64,000 nt of DNA. Source: Bin16 sp965206315. Its GTDB lineage: Bacteria; Chloroflexota; Dehalococcoidia; Lucifugimonadales; Australimonadaceae. This document shows, one piece after another, positions 17,869 through 25,795 of this stretch. Every line of letters begins with the position of its first letter. Within the stretch, counting starts at the first letter, position 1. The position numbers were made by a program, and so were the translations under genes. The stretch spans positions 1,860,001 through 1,924,000 of the forward strand of contig OZ242210.1 in the NCBI GenBank assembly GCA_965206315.1, given 5' to 3'. Below the pieces are notes generated by a model. It was not told the DNA's origin. It was given only the letters and a program-made list of their open reading frames with translations, and ran no database searches.

Positions 17869-19878
17869 ATGACATCGAGCGATTTGGCAGGCGGCGGACG
17901 CCATTCGCGCCGGCGCTGCTGGGTAGCTGCGCTGCTCCTGCTCGCCGCAGCACTGCTGGTCATGGCCGCCCTTGCGGGGGCCGCAGGAGGCTACTTCTTC
18001 AGTTTGATCGGCGAGTCCCCGGAGCCGACTCCCACGCCCACGTCGACTCCGGCGCCCGAGGCAACGCCAACACCCACACCTACGCCGTCGCCCACCGCCA
18101 CGCCCATGCCGACGGCCACCGCCACTCCCACTGCCACGCCGGTTCCTCCCACCGCAACGCCTACGCCGACCGCTACCGCCACGCCGACGCCGACTGCCAC
18201 GCCGACGCCAAGCCCCACGGCGACACCCACACCGAGGCCCAACCTTACCGAGCTTGCCGACCGCTTACGTCCGAGCGTCGTGAAGATCAGCACGAGAGAG
18301 AGCACCGGCTCAGGCGTCATCGTTGAAGTGGACCCATCGGGGCGCGCCATCGTGGTGACCAATCGACACGTCATCGAAGACGACCCCGGCGACGTTCGTA
18401 TACAGGTGAGTGACGGGACAACGTACGACGCAATGCTCCTGGGCTCCGACAGCGCGCAGGACCTTGCCGTGCTGTCCGTCTGCTGCTCACGGGCGTTCGG
18501 GACAGCGACGCTCAGCGCGAGCCGCGCGCGCCAGGGGTCGGACGTCATCGTGATGGGTTACCCACTGGGCAGCGAGATAGCGCTGATGACACGTGGCATC
18601 GTATCGGGGGTAGCGTTCGATTCCTCGATGAATGGCTGGATAGTGCAGACGGACGCACCGCTGAACCCGGGAAACAGCGGCGGCCCGCTCTTCACGCTGA
18701 ACGGCGAAGTCGTGGGCATCAACACGTACGTCGTCAGGGAATCCGGAAGCGGCGTAACGGTTGAGGGGTTCGGGTTCGCGGTGGCGTCTGAGACAGTGCG
18801 CGGCGCGTTGCCTGCGCTGAAGGCCGGACAGGGCTCATTCATTGCCACTGCAACCCCCGGCCCGGGAGCGACTCCCGCCCCCTGGCCCGGGTCATCGCGC
18901 GGCTTCGGGCCGGAGGACGGCTCGCTGCCCCACAACGATGACGGGTATATCGAGGAGCATCACGCGGGTGTGTACCTGCATGAATTCAGTGTGCAGGCCA
19001 CCTTCGAGAATCCCTATGCGAACTCTGTGGGTGAATGGGATTACGGGTTCCTCCTCCGCGCGGCAGAAGAGAGCAGGTTCCATGCTGTCGTCGTAACCAG
19101 CGATGGTTGGTGGTTCCACTATCTGCGCGAAGGAGCGGTGGAAAGGAGCGCCCAGGACAGCGGCCGGGCATCCGGTCTCCGAACAGGTGCGAACGACTCC
19201 AATGAACTGCGTGTGGTCGCGGCAGGAAGCCTGGGGTGGTTCTTCGTCAACGACGAACTGGTCACCGTGCTCGATCTTGAGCGAGGAGAGAGCGAAGGGG
19301 ACGTGGCCGCGGTGACCGGCTATCACCGGGGGAACGAGGTCCCCGGACGCTCCACGCGCTTCAGCGGGTTCACCGTGAGAGAGCCGCAGTTCCTCGGCGA
19401 GCGCTCCGGTGAGATGGAGCACGAGGACGACGGCCTCATCGAATGGGAGGAGTTGCGCTCGAACACGCGCGACTTCATCGCCTCAGCAACGTTCACCAAT
19501 CCGTACTCGGCTCGTGCCGGGGAATGGGACTACGGGTTCGGGTTCCGCGATGCGGGCGGAGACTGGTTCCACGCGGTCACTGTCGACAGCAGCGGGAGAT
19601 GGGAGCATTTCCTCCGCCAGGGCGGGACTGATCCAGTCTACGAACGGTCAGGGACAGTGCGGCTGGACCTCGGAGCAGGTGGACAGAACACGATGTGGCT
19701 TCTCTCGATGGGCGGCGCGGGCGTGCTCTATGTCAATGGCGTCAAGGCGGCGGAACTCGACCTCAGCGGCAACACAGTCAGCGGAGATATTGCGGTGGCT
19801 ACCGGCTTCTACGCTGGGAATGAGACGCCCGGATACAGCACGAGGTATGACGGATTCCAGGTCTGGTCGCTGGACTAG
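17869..19878 (+). CDS. Membrane-anchored trypsin-like (HtrA-type) serine protease, first of tandem pair
   Basis: Protein of 669 aa: a transmembrane helix (about 18-44), a Thr-Pro spacer of about 75 residues, a trypsin-fold protease with His167 (NRHVIEDD), Asp198 (QDLAVL) and Ser270 (GNSGGP), then two similar beta-rich domains of about 160 residues, each with an ENPY or TNPY motif followed by GEWDYGF. No PDZ domain is present, unlike classic HtrA. The active site faces outside. The repeat domains look like concanavalin-type jelly rolls, which is inferred. The next gene is a paralogue with a larger cytoplasmic part. Confidence 0.85.
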   Translation: MTSSDLAGGGRHSRRRCWVAALLLLAAALLVMAALAGAAGGYFFSLIGESPEPTPTPTSTPAPEATPTPTPTPSPTATPMPTATATPTATPVPPTATPTPTATATPTPTATPTPSPTATPTPRPNLTELADRLRPSVVKISTRESTGSGVIVEVDPSGRAIVVTNRHVIEDDPGDVRIQVSDGTTYDAMLLGSDSAQDLAVLSVCCSRAFGTATLSASRARQGSDVIVMGYPLGSEIALMTRGIVSGVAFDSSMNGWIVQTDAPLNPGNSGGPLFTLNGEVVGINTYVVRESGSGVTVEGFGFAVASETVRGALPALKAGQGSFIATATPGPGATPAPWPGSSRGFGPEDGSLPHNDDGYIEEHHAGVYLHEFSVQATFENPYANSVGEWDYGFLLRAAEESRFHAVVVTSDGWWFHYLREGAVERSAQDSGRASGLRTGANDSNELRVVAAGSLGWFFVNDELVTVLDLERGESEGDVAAVTGYHRGNEVPGRSTRFSGFTVREPQFLGERSGEMEHEDDGLIEWEELRSNTRDFIASATFTNPYSARAGEWDYGFGFRDAGGDWFHAVTVDSSGRWEHFLRQGGTDPVYERSGTVRLDLGAGGQNTMWLLSMGGAGVLYVNGVKAAELDLSGNTVSGDIAVATGFYAGNETPGYSTRYDGFQVWSLD

Positions 19879-19882
19879 TACG

Positions 19883-19915
19883 TACGGCAAAGCGTGCAGC
19901 CCAACCTCGGTCAGT
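19883..19915 (+). repeat. Leader repeat, copy 2
   Basis: Second copy of the 33-bp sequence at 17758-17790 (one mismatch, A to G). It lies 83 bp before the start of the second protease, against 79 bp for the first. Confidence 0.85.
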
Positions 19916-19997
19916 AAACCGTGGGGCTCGTGTTAGCGTTAAATGCTGTGTCTTGCGATAGGCACTCCTTTGGCGCGGAGGCATCGAGCGAGGGAGC

Positions 19998-22613
19998 ATG
20001 ACATCGAGCGGGAGTCGCCAGATCACCTGTTCCCGCTGCGGACAGGAGTTTCCTGCCGCCTTCTGGCGGGCGCACGAGCATAACGCCGACCGGGCGCGCT
20101 GCGCCGAGCCGGGCTGCACCGAGTTCGCGGTCGGGTACGCCATCAGGGGCATGAGCCCCCTCTGCGGGACGCATCTCGTGCAACGGCGTCGCCGGGGGCA
20201 CGAGGTGCGGTTCGTGGACGGCGGCATGTGCACGGCCTGCGGGGGCTACGGGCAGGTTGCGCTCGAGGGGGAGTCCAGTGGCCTTTGGGAGCGCTGCCCG
20301 ATGTGCTGGGGCTCCGGCTACCTGGATGGGGAGAGGCTCAGCCAGGAGCTCAGCCGAACGGAAGAGGAGCAACTTGCCGAGTACCGGCACCGCTCGGAAC
20401 TGCGCCGCGAGATAGAGGAGGGCATAGCCCGGCGCCGCGAGGAGGAGCGGCGGCTCAACGAGCGGCGGCGCATGGAGATCGAGCGTGCGAGACAGTATGA
20501 AGAGTCTCGCCTCCGAGCCCTGTCAGGGCAACCTCCGGAGAGCGGTTCCGGCGACGGAGACGGCGAGGGCGAAGACGGCGGGGACGACGATGGCGGGAGT
20601 GACGGCGACGGGGAAGGCGGAGGCGGACGGCGTCATGGGCGCGGACGTTGCTGCACCGTTGCGCTGGTGCTCACCATCGTTGCGCTCCTGGTCGCCGCGG
20701 CAGCCGGCGGAGCGGCAGCGGTCTTCTACCTGGGGTTCGGCGGCGAACTGCCGGGTCCGACACCCACGCCGACACAGCCGGCGCCGAGCCCGACGCCCAC
20801 TCCCGTGCCCACGCCGACCCCGACGCTGACGCCGACCCAGACGCCAACGGCAACGGCCACCGCGACACCCACGCCGACTCCGACGCCGAGTCCTGTGCCC
20901 ACGCCGACCCCGATGCCCGTGGCGACGGCTGACCCCACGCCTGAGAACACGGCAACGCCGACCCCGGAGCCCATCGACCTCGTGGCGCTCGCTGCGCTCG
21001 TGCGTCCGAGCGTGGTGAAGGTGAGCGCCGGCGCTGCCGTCGGCTCCGGCGTCATCGTGGAGGTGGACGACTCGGACAAGGCGATCGTCGTGACGAACTT
21101 CCACGTCATAGAGGACGACCCCGGCAACGTCCGGGTGCTCGCGGAGGACGGCGGTTCGTACGACGCGACCCTGCTGGGCTCGGACGGAACGAAGGACCTC
21201 GCTGCGCTGAGCGTCTGCTGTTCGGAGTCGTTCCAGGCGGCGGAGCTTAGCGAAACGCGCCCGGCGCAGGGGGCCGACGTGTTCACGATGGGCTACCCGC
21301 TGGACAGCGACTCGGCAGTGATGACGCGCGGCATCGTCTCGAGCGTGAACTTCGAGGCGTCGCTGGAGCGGTGGGAGGTACAGACGGACGCCTCGCTCAA
21401 CGTGGGCAACAGCGGCGGCGCGCTGTTCACCGCCGACGGAGAGGTTGTCGGGATCACCGCGTTCGTCATCCGGGAGTCGGGCACGGGAGTTCCCGTCGAG
21501 GGCGTCGGCTTCGCGATAGGTTCGGAGACGGTGCTTGCAGTGCTGCCCACGTTGAAAGCGGGCGCGCGGGTGGACGATCCGGGCGCAGGACGGGATACGG
21601 CCACCGACACGCCCGGACCGTTCGGGCCGGTCGAGGGCTATCTGCGCCATGACGAGGACGAGTTCATCGAAGAGCACGGCGCGGGGCTCCTGCGGAGCGA
21701 CTTCGTCGCTGCGGCGGAGTTCCACAACCCCTATCCCGCCGTGATCAGCGGGTGGGACTACGGCTTCCTGTTCCGGGACGCGGGGCAGAACAACTACCAC
21801 GCCGTCATCGTCGAGAATATCAGTGAGATGTGGTTCCACTACCTGCGGGACGGCGCCGACGAGGCCCGGCTCGTCGGGAGCGGTCAGGCCTCCGGGTTGT
21901 GGCCGGGTTCGGAAGGAGTGAACGACCTGCGCCTCGCCGTCCTGGGAGACCAGGGCTGGCTCTTCCTCAACGGCGGAGCGATCGGGACGCTGGACCTGAG
22001 CGGCGGCGCGGCGGAAGGCAACATCTCCGTGATCACCGGGTTTCACGACGGCAACGAGGTGACCGGTCGGTCGACGCGCTTCCGCGAGTTCTCGGTACAC
22101 GAGCCTCAGTCGATCGGCAACAGGTCGGGTGTCCTCGACCACACGGAGGACGGGTTCATCGAGCGGTCGCTCGCCGCGGGCAGCCCGAGCGACTTCGTCG
22201 CGGTTGCGACGTTCACCAACCCGAACGCTGGCAGCGCGGGCTGGTGGGACTACGGCTTCACGTTCCGCGGGTCAGGGCCGGACAGCTACCACGGCGTATA
22301 CGTCGGCAGCGACAGGGAGTGGAGCCATTTCCTCCGGGGAGGAGGAAGCGGGACTGCGTCCGGCAGGTTGGGCAGGGTACTCAACCTGAACACCAGGGAG
22401 GATGCTCAGAACACGCTGATGCTCGTGGTGGTCGGCGAAGCAGGCCTGCTCTACGTGAACGGGGAGCAGGCGTCGGTGCTGGACCTGAGCGACGGCGCCG
22501 CGCACGGAAGCGTCGGCATAGGCTCGGGGTTCTTCGATGGTGGCAGGCTGCCGGGCCAGCAGACCCTGTATAACGACTTCCGGGTGTGGTCGCTGGACCG
22601 TAGCGAATCGTAG
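19998..22613 (+). CDS. Transmembrane trypsin-like protease with cytoplasmic DnaJ-type zinc finger, second of tandem pair
   Basis: Protein of 871 aa. The cytoplasmic part has a CSRCGQEF finger (Cys11, Cys14), further Cys/His at 35-59, and two CxxCxGxG motifs of the DnaJ central type (Cys78/Cys81 GGYG; Cys100/Cys103 WGSG), then a charged coiled coil (about 115-175) and an acidic Gly/Asp stretch. One transmembrane helix (about 220-246) leads to a Thr-Pro spacer, a protease with His369, Asp400 and Ser472 (GNSGGA), and two jelly-roll-like repeats as in its neighbour. It could sense cytoplasmic redox, zinc or folding state and act outside; this is inference. Confidence 0.85.
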   Translation: MTSSGSRQITCSRCGQEFPAAFWRAHEHNADRARCAEPGCTEFAVGYAIRGMSPLCGTHLVQRRRRGHEVRFVDGGMCTACGGYGQVALEGESSGLWERCPMCWGSGYLDGERLSQELSRTEEEQLAEYRHRSELRREIEEGIARRREEERRLNERRRMEIERARQYEESRLRALSGQPPESGSGDGDGEGEDGGDDDGGSDGDGEGGGGRRHGRGRCCTVALVLTIVALLVAAAAGGAAAVFYLGFGGELPGPTPTPTQPAPSPTPTPVPTPTPTLTPTQTPTATATATPTPTPTPSPVPTPTPMPVATADPTPENTATPTPEPIDLVALAALVRPSVVKVSAGAAVGSGVIVEVDDSDKAIVVTNFHVIEDDPGNVRVLAEDGGSYDATLLGSDGTKDLAALSVCCSESFQAAELSETRPAQGADVFTMGYPLDSDSAVMTRGIVSSVNFEASLERWEVQTDASLNVGNSGGALFTADGEVVGITAFVIRESGTGVPVEGVGFAIGSETVLAVLPTLKAGARVDDPGAGRDTATDTPGPFGPVEGYLRHDEDEFIEEHGAGLLRSDFVAAAEFHNPYPAVISGWDYGFLFRDAGQNNYHAVIVENISEMWFHYLRDGADEARLVGSGQASGLWPGSEGVNDLRLAVLGDQGWLFLNGGAIGTLDLSGGAAEGNISVITGFHDGNEVTGRSTRFREFSVHEPQSIGNRSGVLDHTEDGFIERSLAAGSPSDFVAVATFTNPNAGSAGWWDYGFTFRGSGPDSYHGVYVGSDREWSHFLRGGGSGTASGRLGRVLNLNTREDAQNTLMLVVVGEAGLLYVNGEQASVLDLSDGAAHGSVGIGSGFFDGGRLPGQQTLYNDFRVWSLDRSES

Positions 22614-22620
22614 GAGAAGA

Positions 22621-22650
22621 GGAAGCGCCCCGCTCAAGCGGGGCGCTTCC
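22621..22650. terminator. Perfect hairpin between convergent genes (bidirectional terminator)
   Basis: GGAAGCGCCCCGC-TCAA-GCGGGGCGCTTCC is a 13-bp perfect stem with a 4-nt loop, 7 bp after the protease stop and 24 bp before the stop of the convergent Fe-S-carrier-like gene. It can serve both transcripts. Confidence 0.85.
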
Positions 22651-22674
22651 ATTCGTGCCTGTTTCGCGGGGCGG

Positions 22675-23094
22675 CTATTGGCCGCCGCAACCGCATCCGC
22701 CCCCGCCGGAGCCGCATCCGCAACCGCCGCCGCCACAGCCGCAGCCCCCGCCGGCAGAGGCGATGTTGGGGTTCTCGATAACGAAACCGCTCCGCATCAG
22801 CCCCTCCGAGTAATCGATGGACGCGCCGTGCAACAGCGGAGCGCTGTCCTCGTCCGCGATCACGCGGATGCCGGACTCGTACAGCACGAGGTCGTCCTCG
22901 GCGAGGGTGTCCTCGAGCGAGAGCATGTACTGCGCGCCGTGTCCGTTGGGAACGACGATGACGCGCAGCATGGCCTCGGGCTGTCCCTCTTCGGCCAACA
23001 CTCCGGCCAGTTTCTCCGCCGCGAGGTCGGTCACGGTGATGGCGGGCTCGCCGGTCTCCGCGCCTGCCGCGCTGTTGGGGATGGTGTTTGTCAT
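22675..23094 (-). CDS. A-type Fe-S carrier-like (IscA/HesB) protein with CGC-rich tail
   Basis: Small cytosolic protein of 139 aa with the HesB/IscA fold order: ITVTDLAAEKLAGVL, LRVIVVPNG, a central acidic strand, FVIENPN, then a Cys-Gly-Cys tail. The first of the three conserved cysteines (GGCSG in IscA) is replaced by NGHG, while the last CGC is multiplied to three CGC units in a Gly-rich tail of about 25 residues. AAGGAG lies 7 nt before the ATG. Such proteins pass iron or Fe-S clusters to apo-enzymes; without the first Cys the binding mode must differ. Confidence 0.75.
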   Translation of the reverse strand: MTNTIPNSAAGAETGEPAITVTDLAAEKLAGVLAEEGQPEAMLRVIVVPNGHGAQYMLSLEDTLAEDDLVLYESGIRVIADEDSAPLLHGASIDYSEGLMRSGFVIENPNIASAGGGCGCGGGGCGCGSGGGGCGCGGQ

Positions 23095-23207
23095 GCTGTC
23101 GCTCCTTGGTAGCGGACTTCTTCCGCGCAAAGGCTAGCAGCGCCCCGCTCGCGGGTCAAGGAGAGTACGGCACATTCGCTCTGCGCCGCTGTTCATTGGG
23201 AGAGGGG

Positions 23208-23381
23208 TCACTCCCGGCGGAGGCGCGAGGCGAGCCAGACGTACCAGCTGAGCGCCCACGCCGCCGCGAGCGCGAGCGCCTCCCAAGCGAGCCCGGCGTA
23301 GCTCGATGCGAGCAGCGGACCGAGCGGCAGCACGCCCAGCGCCGCGAACACGGTACCCAGTTCGGACAGCGCTCTCTTCAT
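23208..23381 (-). CDS. Small membrane protein
   Basis: A 57-aa protein with two hydrophobic stretches (about 9-26 and 30-50) ending in RLRRE. AGGAGG lies 7 nt before the ATG, which overlaps the stop of the upstream zinc-ribbon gene (ATGA), so translation is coupled. Function unknown; it probably acts with the zinc-ribbon protein. Confidence 0.7.
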   Translation of the reverse strand: MKRALSELGTVFAALGVLPLGPLLASSYAGLAWEALALAAAWALSWYVWLASRLRRE

Positions 23382-23608
23382 TCGATGGCCTCCTGCCTTC
23401 GTACCGAGAAGGACGCGGAACGTGCGCCGACCGGCCGTTGGTGCACGGCGCGGGACGTGCGGATACGCCCCTGTTCGCACCACGTGTGCCTGCAGAACGG
23501 GCACATGAAGATCGGATGCCCCTCCTCCGGGAGGCTGGTCAGCTCCCGCATCCCGCGCGCCGCGCAACGCGGACAACGCACCCGCTCATGGACGATCGGC
23601 TCTGCCAT
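23378..23608 (-). CDS. Small zinc-ribbon protein
   Basis: A 76-aa protein with CPRC at residues 12-15 and CPFC with a following HTWC near residues 36-44, a two-knuckle zinc ribbon. The tail is Arg-rich. AGGAGGAG precedes the ATG at 23608. It is the first gene of a two-gene unit with the small membrane protein and is divergent from an XRE regulator. Function unknown; such ribbons often bind nucleic acid or scaffold other proteins. Confidence 0.7.
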   Translation of the reverse strand: MAEPIVHERVRCPRCAARGMRELTSLPEEGHPIFMCPFCRHTWCEQGRIRTSRAVHQRPVGARSASFSVRRQEAIE

Positions 23609-23624
23609 CGGTCGCTCCTCCTGC

Positions 23625-23642
23625 CTGACGCTGTAGCGTCAG
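23625..23642. promoter_or_regulatory. 18-bp palindrome, possible operator
   Basis: CTGACGCT-GT-AGCGTCAG is a perfect inverted repeat between the zinc-ribbon ribosome site and the divergent regulator. It would sit in the 5' leader of the zinc-ribbon message. Confidence 0.5.
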
Positions 23643-23645
23643 AAC

Positions 23646-23665
23646 CATGTCTGTATAGCGACATG
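23646..23665. promoter_or_regulatory. Second inverted repeat, possible operator over a promoter
   Basis: CATGTC-N8-GACATG. The 8-nt centre reads GCTATACA on the minus strand and so overlaps a plausible -10 (TATACA) for the zinc-ribbon gene. The 23750 regulator is the obvious candidate binder. Confidence 0.45.
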
Positions 23666-23737
23666 ATGACGGCAGGTGTGTCAACGGCGCAACGGGGCGG
23701 TGTCACAGGAATCATGCCCGGCGCTGCCGTTAGCGTG

Positions 23738-23743
23738 TACAAT
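23738..23743 (+). promoter_or_regulatory. -10 box of a leaderless promoter
   Basis: TACAAT ends exactly 6 nt before the ATG of the XRE regulator; no Shine-Dalgarno intervenes. The arrangement is identical to that at 7292-7304. Confidence 0.55.
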
Positions 23744-23749
23744 CACCCC

Positions 23750-24121
23750 ATGACGACGCAACAGCCGGGCGATACGCTCGCCGCATACATCAGACGCTGG
23801 CTCACGGAGCGTGAGGTCTCGCAGTTGGCGCTCGCGCGCCGCGCGGGGGTGCCGCACGCGTCGCTCAGCGTCCTGTTCAACCACGGGACGGTCCCGATGC
23901 CCTCGACGCTGCGGAAGGTCGCGGAGGCGATGGGCGTGCCGCTCGGGCGTCTGCTCGTGCTCGCGGGACACCTGAACGAGGAAGAGTACGAGACGCCCAT
24001 CAAAGAGTCGGACCTCGCGCGCCTCTACGAGGTCGGCGACCTCGATGCCGACGAATGGGAGCAGGTGCGGGACTTCGCGCGGTACGTGCGGAGCAAGCGC
24101 AAGCCGCGCCCGCTGACGTAG
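23750..24121 (+). CDS. XRE-family helix-turn-helix regulator
   Basis: A 123-aa DNA-binding protein. The helix-turn-helix is in residues 10-65 (SQLALARRAGVPHASLSVLF, then TLRKVAEAMGVPLGRLLVLAG). The C-terminal half, with YEVGDLDADEWEQVRDFARYV, resembles regulators paired with ImmA/IrrE peptidases, and an ImmA-like gene follows at 24268. The message appears leaderless. Two palindromes in the divergent region are possible operators. It could control itself and the zinc-ribbon operon. Confidence 0.82.
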   Translation: MTTQQPGDTLAAYIRRWLTEREVSQLALARRAGVPHASLSVLFNHGTVPMPSTLRKVAEAMGVPLGRLLVLAGHLNEEEYETPIKESDLARLYEVGDLDADEWEQVRDFARYVRSKRKPRPLT

Positions 24122-24267
24122 GACAGTTCCGCCAGACCGCCCCGAGAGATTCCTCGACTCCGTGTCCACTTCGCTCGGAATGACGACGAAGTGCTGACAC
24201 CCGCCCCTCGCGGGGTGGGGAGCCGGGTTGCGAGAATGAGCCCATCCCCCGCGCAGGAGGAGTTGTC
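24122..24267 (+). repeat. Family-C element and dispersed motif
   Basis: Holds a family-C repeat (24147-24182, GAGATTCCTCGACTCCG and CTTCGCTCGGAATGAC) and a copy of TGACACCCGCCCCT at 24195. GCAGGAGGAG at 24255 is the ribosome site of the next gene. Confidence 0.6.
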
Positions 24268-24708
24268 ATGCGCGCATTCCGGCTGGGACGCGACCTCGCG
24301 GAGCGCCACGCCATCCAACCCGGCGGTGACCTGAGCCCGCTGCTGCGAAGCCTTGGCCTCGAGGTCGTGCCGTGGCGGTTCCGCGGGCGTCTGCGCGAGG
24401 TGATCTTCGAGGGCGCCATCGGCATCGAAGAGTCGCTGCCGGAGAACTGGCAACGGTGGCTGACCGCGCACGCCATCGGTCACCACGCGTTGCACACCGG
24501 CACGAGCCTCTACCTGGCGTCGTGGCAGTGGGTGAACCGGGTGAAGGCGGAGCGGCAGGCGGAGGAGTTCGCCGCCGGACTGCTCCTGCCGCCGCAGGCG
24601 ATGAACGGCGTGGGCGAGGCCCGGCTTGCCGCGCGGTGCGGCGTGCCGCGCGAGAAGGCGCGCTGGGCGCTGGAGAGGCTCGGGCCGGCCGGGGATCAGG
24701 AGCGGTAG
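24268..24708 (+). CDS. ImmA/IrrE-like protein with substituted catalytic Glu
   Basis: A 146-aa protein with the ImmA/IrrE layout: LTAHAIGHHALHTGT around His68, then AERQAEEFAAGLLLP, which supplies the third zinc ligand (Glu). In active members the motif is HExGH; here the second position is Ala69, so zinc ligands are kept but the general base is lost. It follows an XRE regulator, the usual ImmR-ImmA arrangement. It may be a non-catalytic zinc protein that binds the regulator, or a decaying gene. AGGAGGAGTTGTC precedes the ATG. The 3' end overlaps the convergent amidohydrolase by 13 nt. Confidence 0.78.
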   Translation: MRAFRLGRDLAERHAIQPGGDLSPLLRSLGLEVVPWRFRGRLREVIFEGAIGIEESLPENWQRWLTAHAIGHHALHTGTSLYLASWQWVNRVKAERQAEEFAAGLLLPPQAMNGVGEARLAARCGVPREKARWALERLGPAGDQER

Positions 24709-25751
24709 TAGAAGCGGTTCGCGGCCTCGTACAGAACGCCGCGCCTCTGGGCGTCGGTGAGGTCTTCCCGGGAGCGCATGTACTGGAGCGAGCCGGGGTA
24801 GTCCGAGTCCCAGTGCGGGTAGTCCGACGCATACATCACCACGTCGTCGCCGACGAGGTCGAGCACCTGCCCGAGCATGCGCTCGTTCGGTTCGCAGCCG
24901 ACGAAGACGTTGCCGCCCTTGTGAACGAACGTGCTCGGCGCGCGCGTGAGGAGCGGGGCCTCGGCTGCGCCGCGCGCCTCGTACTCCTCGTCCATGCGGT
25001 CGAGCCACCAGGGGAGCCACGTCGCGCCCGCTTCGAGGAAGCCGAAGTTGACCTCCGGGAAGTGCTCGAAGACGCCCTCGAACATCATGCTCGTGAACTG
25101 CCGGATGATGCCGTACGGGTGGGCGACGGAGTGCGCCTGGATGAACGTGGGGAAGATCTCCGCGCCAGGGGCGAACGGCGAGCCGGAGGCGTGCACCGCG
25201 ACGGGCAGGCGCGCCTCACGCGCCGCCTCGTAGACGACGTCGTAGCGCTTGTGCCCGAGCAGGTGCGTGCCGTCCGCCGGGAACATGACGCCCGCGTGGC
25301 CGAGTCCGGCGGCGCGGTGCAGCTCGGCGGCAGCGGCGTCAGTGTCCAGCGTCGGGAGCAGGGCGACGCCGAGGATGCGTCCGTCGCAGTGGGGATAGAA
25401 CGTCTCGGCGAGCCAGTCGTTGTAGGCGCGGCAGAGGGTGGCCTGGTAGGCGGGGTCCCTCACGTAGCCGGCGTACAGGCCGAGTGTGGGGTAGACCGCC
25501 GACCACTCCAGCGGGCCGCGGTCCAGCGCGGCGAGCCAGTCTTCGGCCGAGCGGGCGCGTCCGCCGACGAGCGTCCCACCGAGGCTGCGCGGCACGCCGT
25601 CCAGCGGCGTGAGCGGTTCGATGGGCATCACGTCAGGAGAGGCGTTGCTGCCGACGCGGTACCCCCGGTATGGCTCGTCGAGGAGCTCTGCGATCCGCTT
25701 CGCGTTCTCCAGTACGTGGCCGTCGCCGTCGGCGGCCGGCATGTCATTCAT
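24696..25751 (-). CDS. Amidohydrolase family 2 (ACMSD-like) metal-dependent hydrolase/decarboxylase
   Basis: A 351-aa TIM-barrel protein. Metal-site motifs are DGDGH near residue 8, VAVHASGSP, and the terminal YASDYPHWDSDYPGS, in which the Asp after Ala-Ser is the usual catalytic metal ligand. The family includes 2-amino-3-carboxymuconate semialdehyde decarboxylase and gamma-resorcylate decarboxylase, fitting an aromatic-catabolism setting. The first metal motif is DxDxH rather than the usual DxHxH. GCAGGAGG lies 7 nt before the ATG. Confidence 0.85.
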   Translation of the reverse strand: MNDMPAADGDGHVLENAKRIAELLDEPYRGYRVGSNASPDVMPIEPLTPLDGVPRSLGGTLVGGRARSAEDWLAALDRGPLEWSAVYPTLGLYAGYVRDPAYQATLCRAYNDWLAETFYPHCDGRILGVALLPTLDTDAAAAELHRAAGLGHAGVMFPADGTHLLGHKRYDVVYEAAREARLPVAVHASGSPFAPGAEIFPTFIQAHSVAHPYGIIRQFTSMMFEGVFEHFPEVNFGFLEAGATWLPWWLDRMDEEYEARGAAEAPLLTRAPSTFVHKGGNVFVGCEPNERMLGQVLDLVGDDVVMYASDYPHWDSDYPGSLQYMRSREDLTDAQRRGVLYEAANRFYYRS

Positions 25752-25795
25752 CGCTACGCCTCCTGCGACCGCGCCGCGGCCAATTCCTCCAACGG

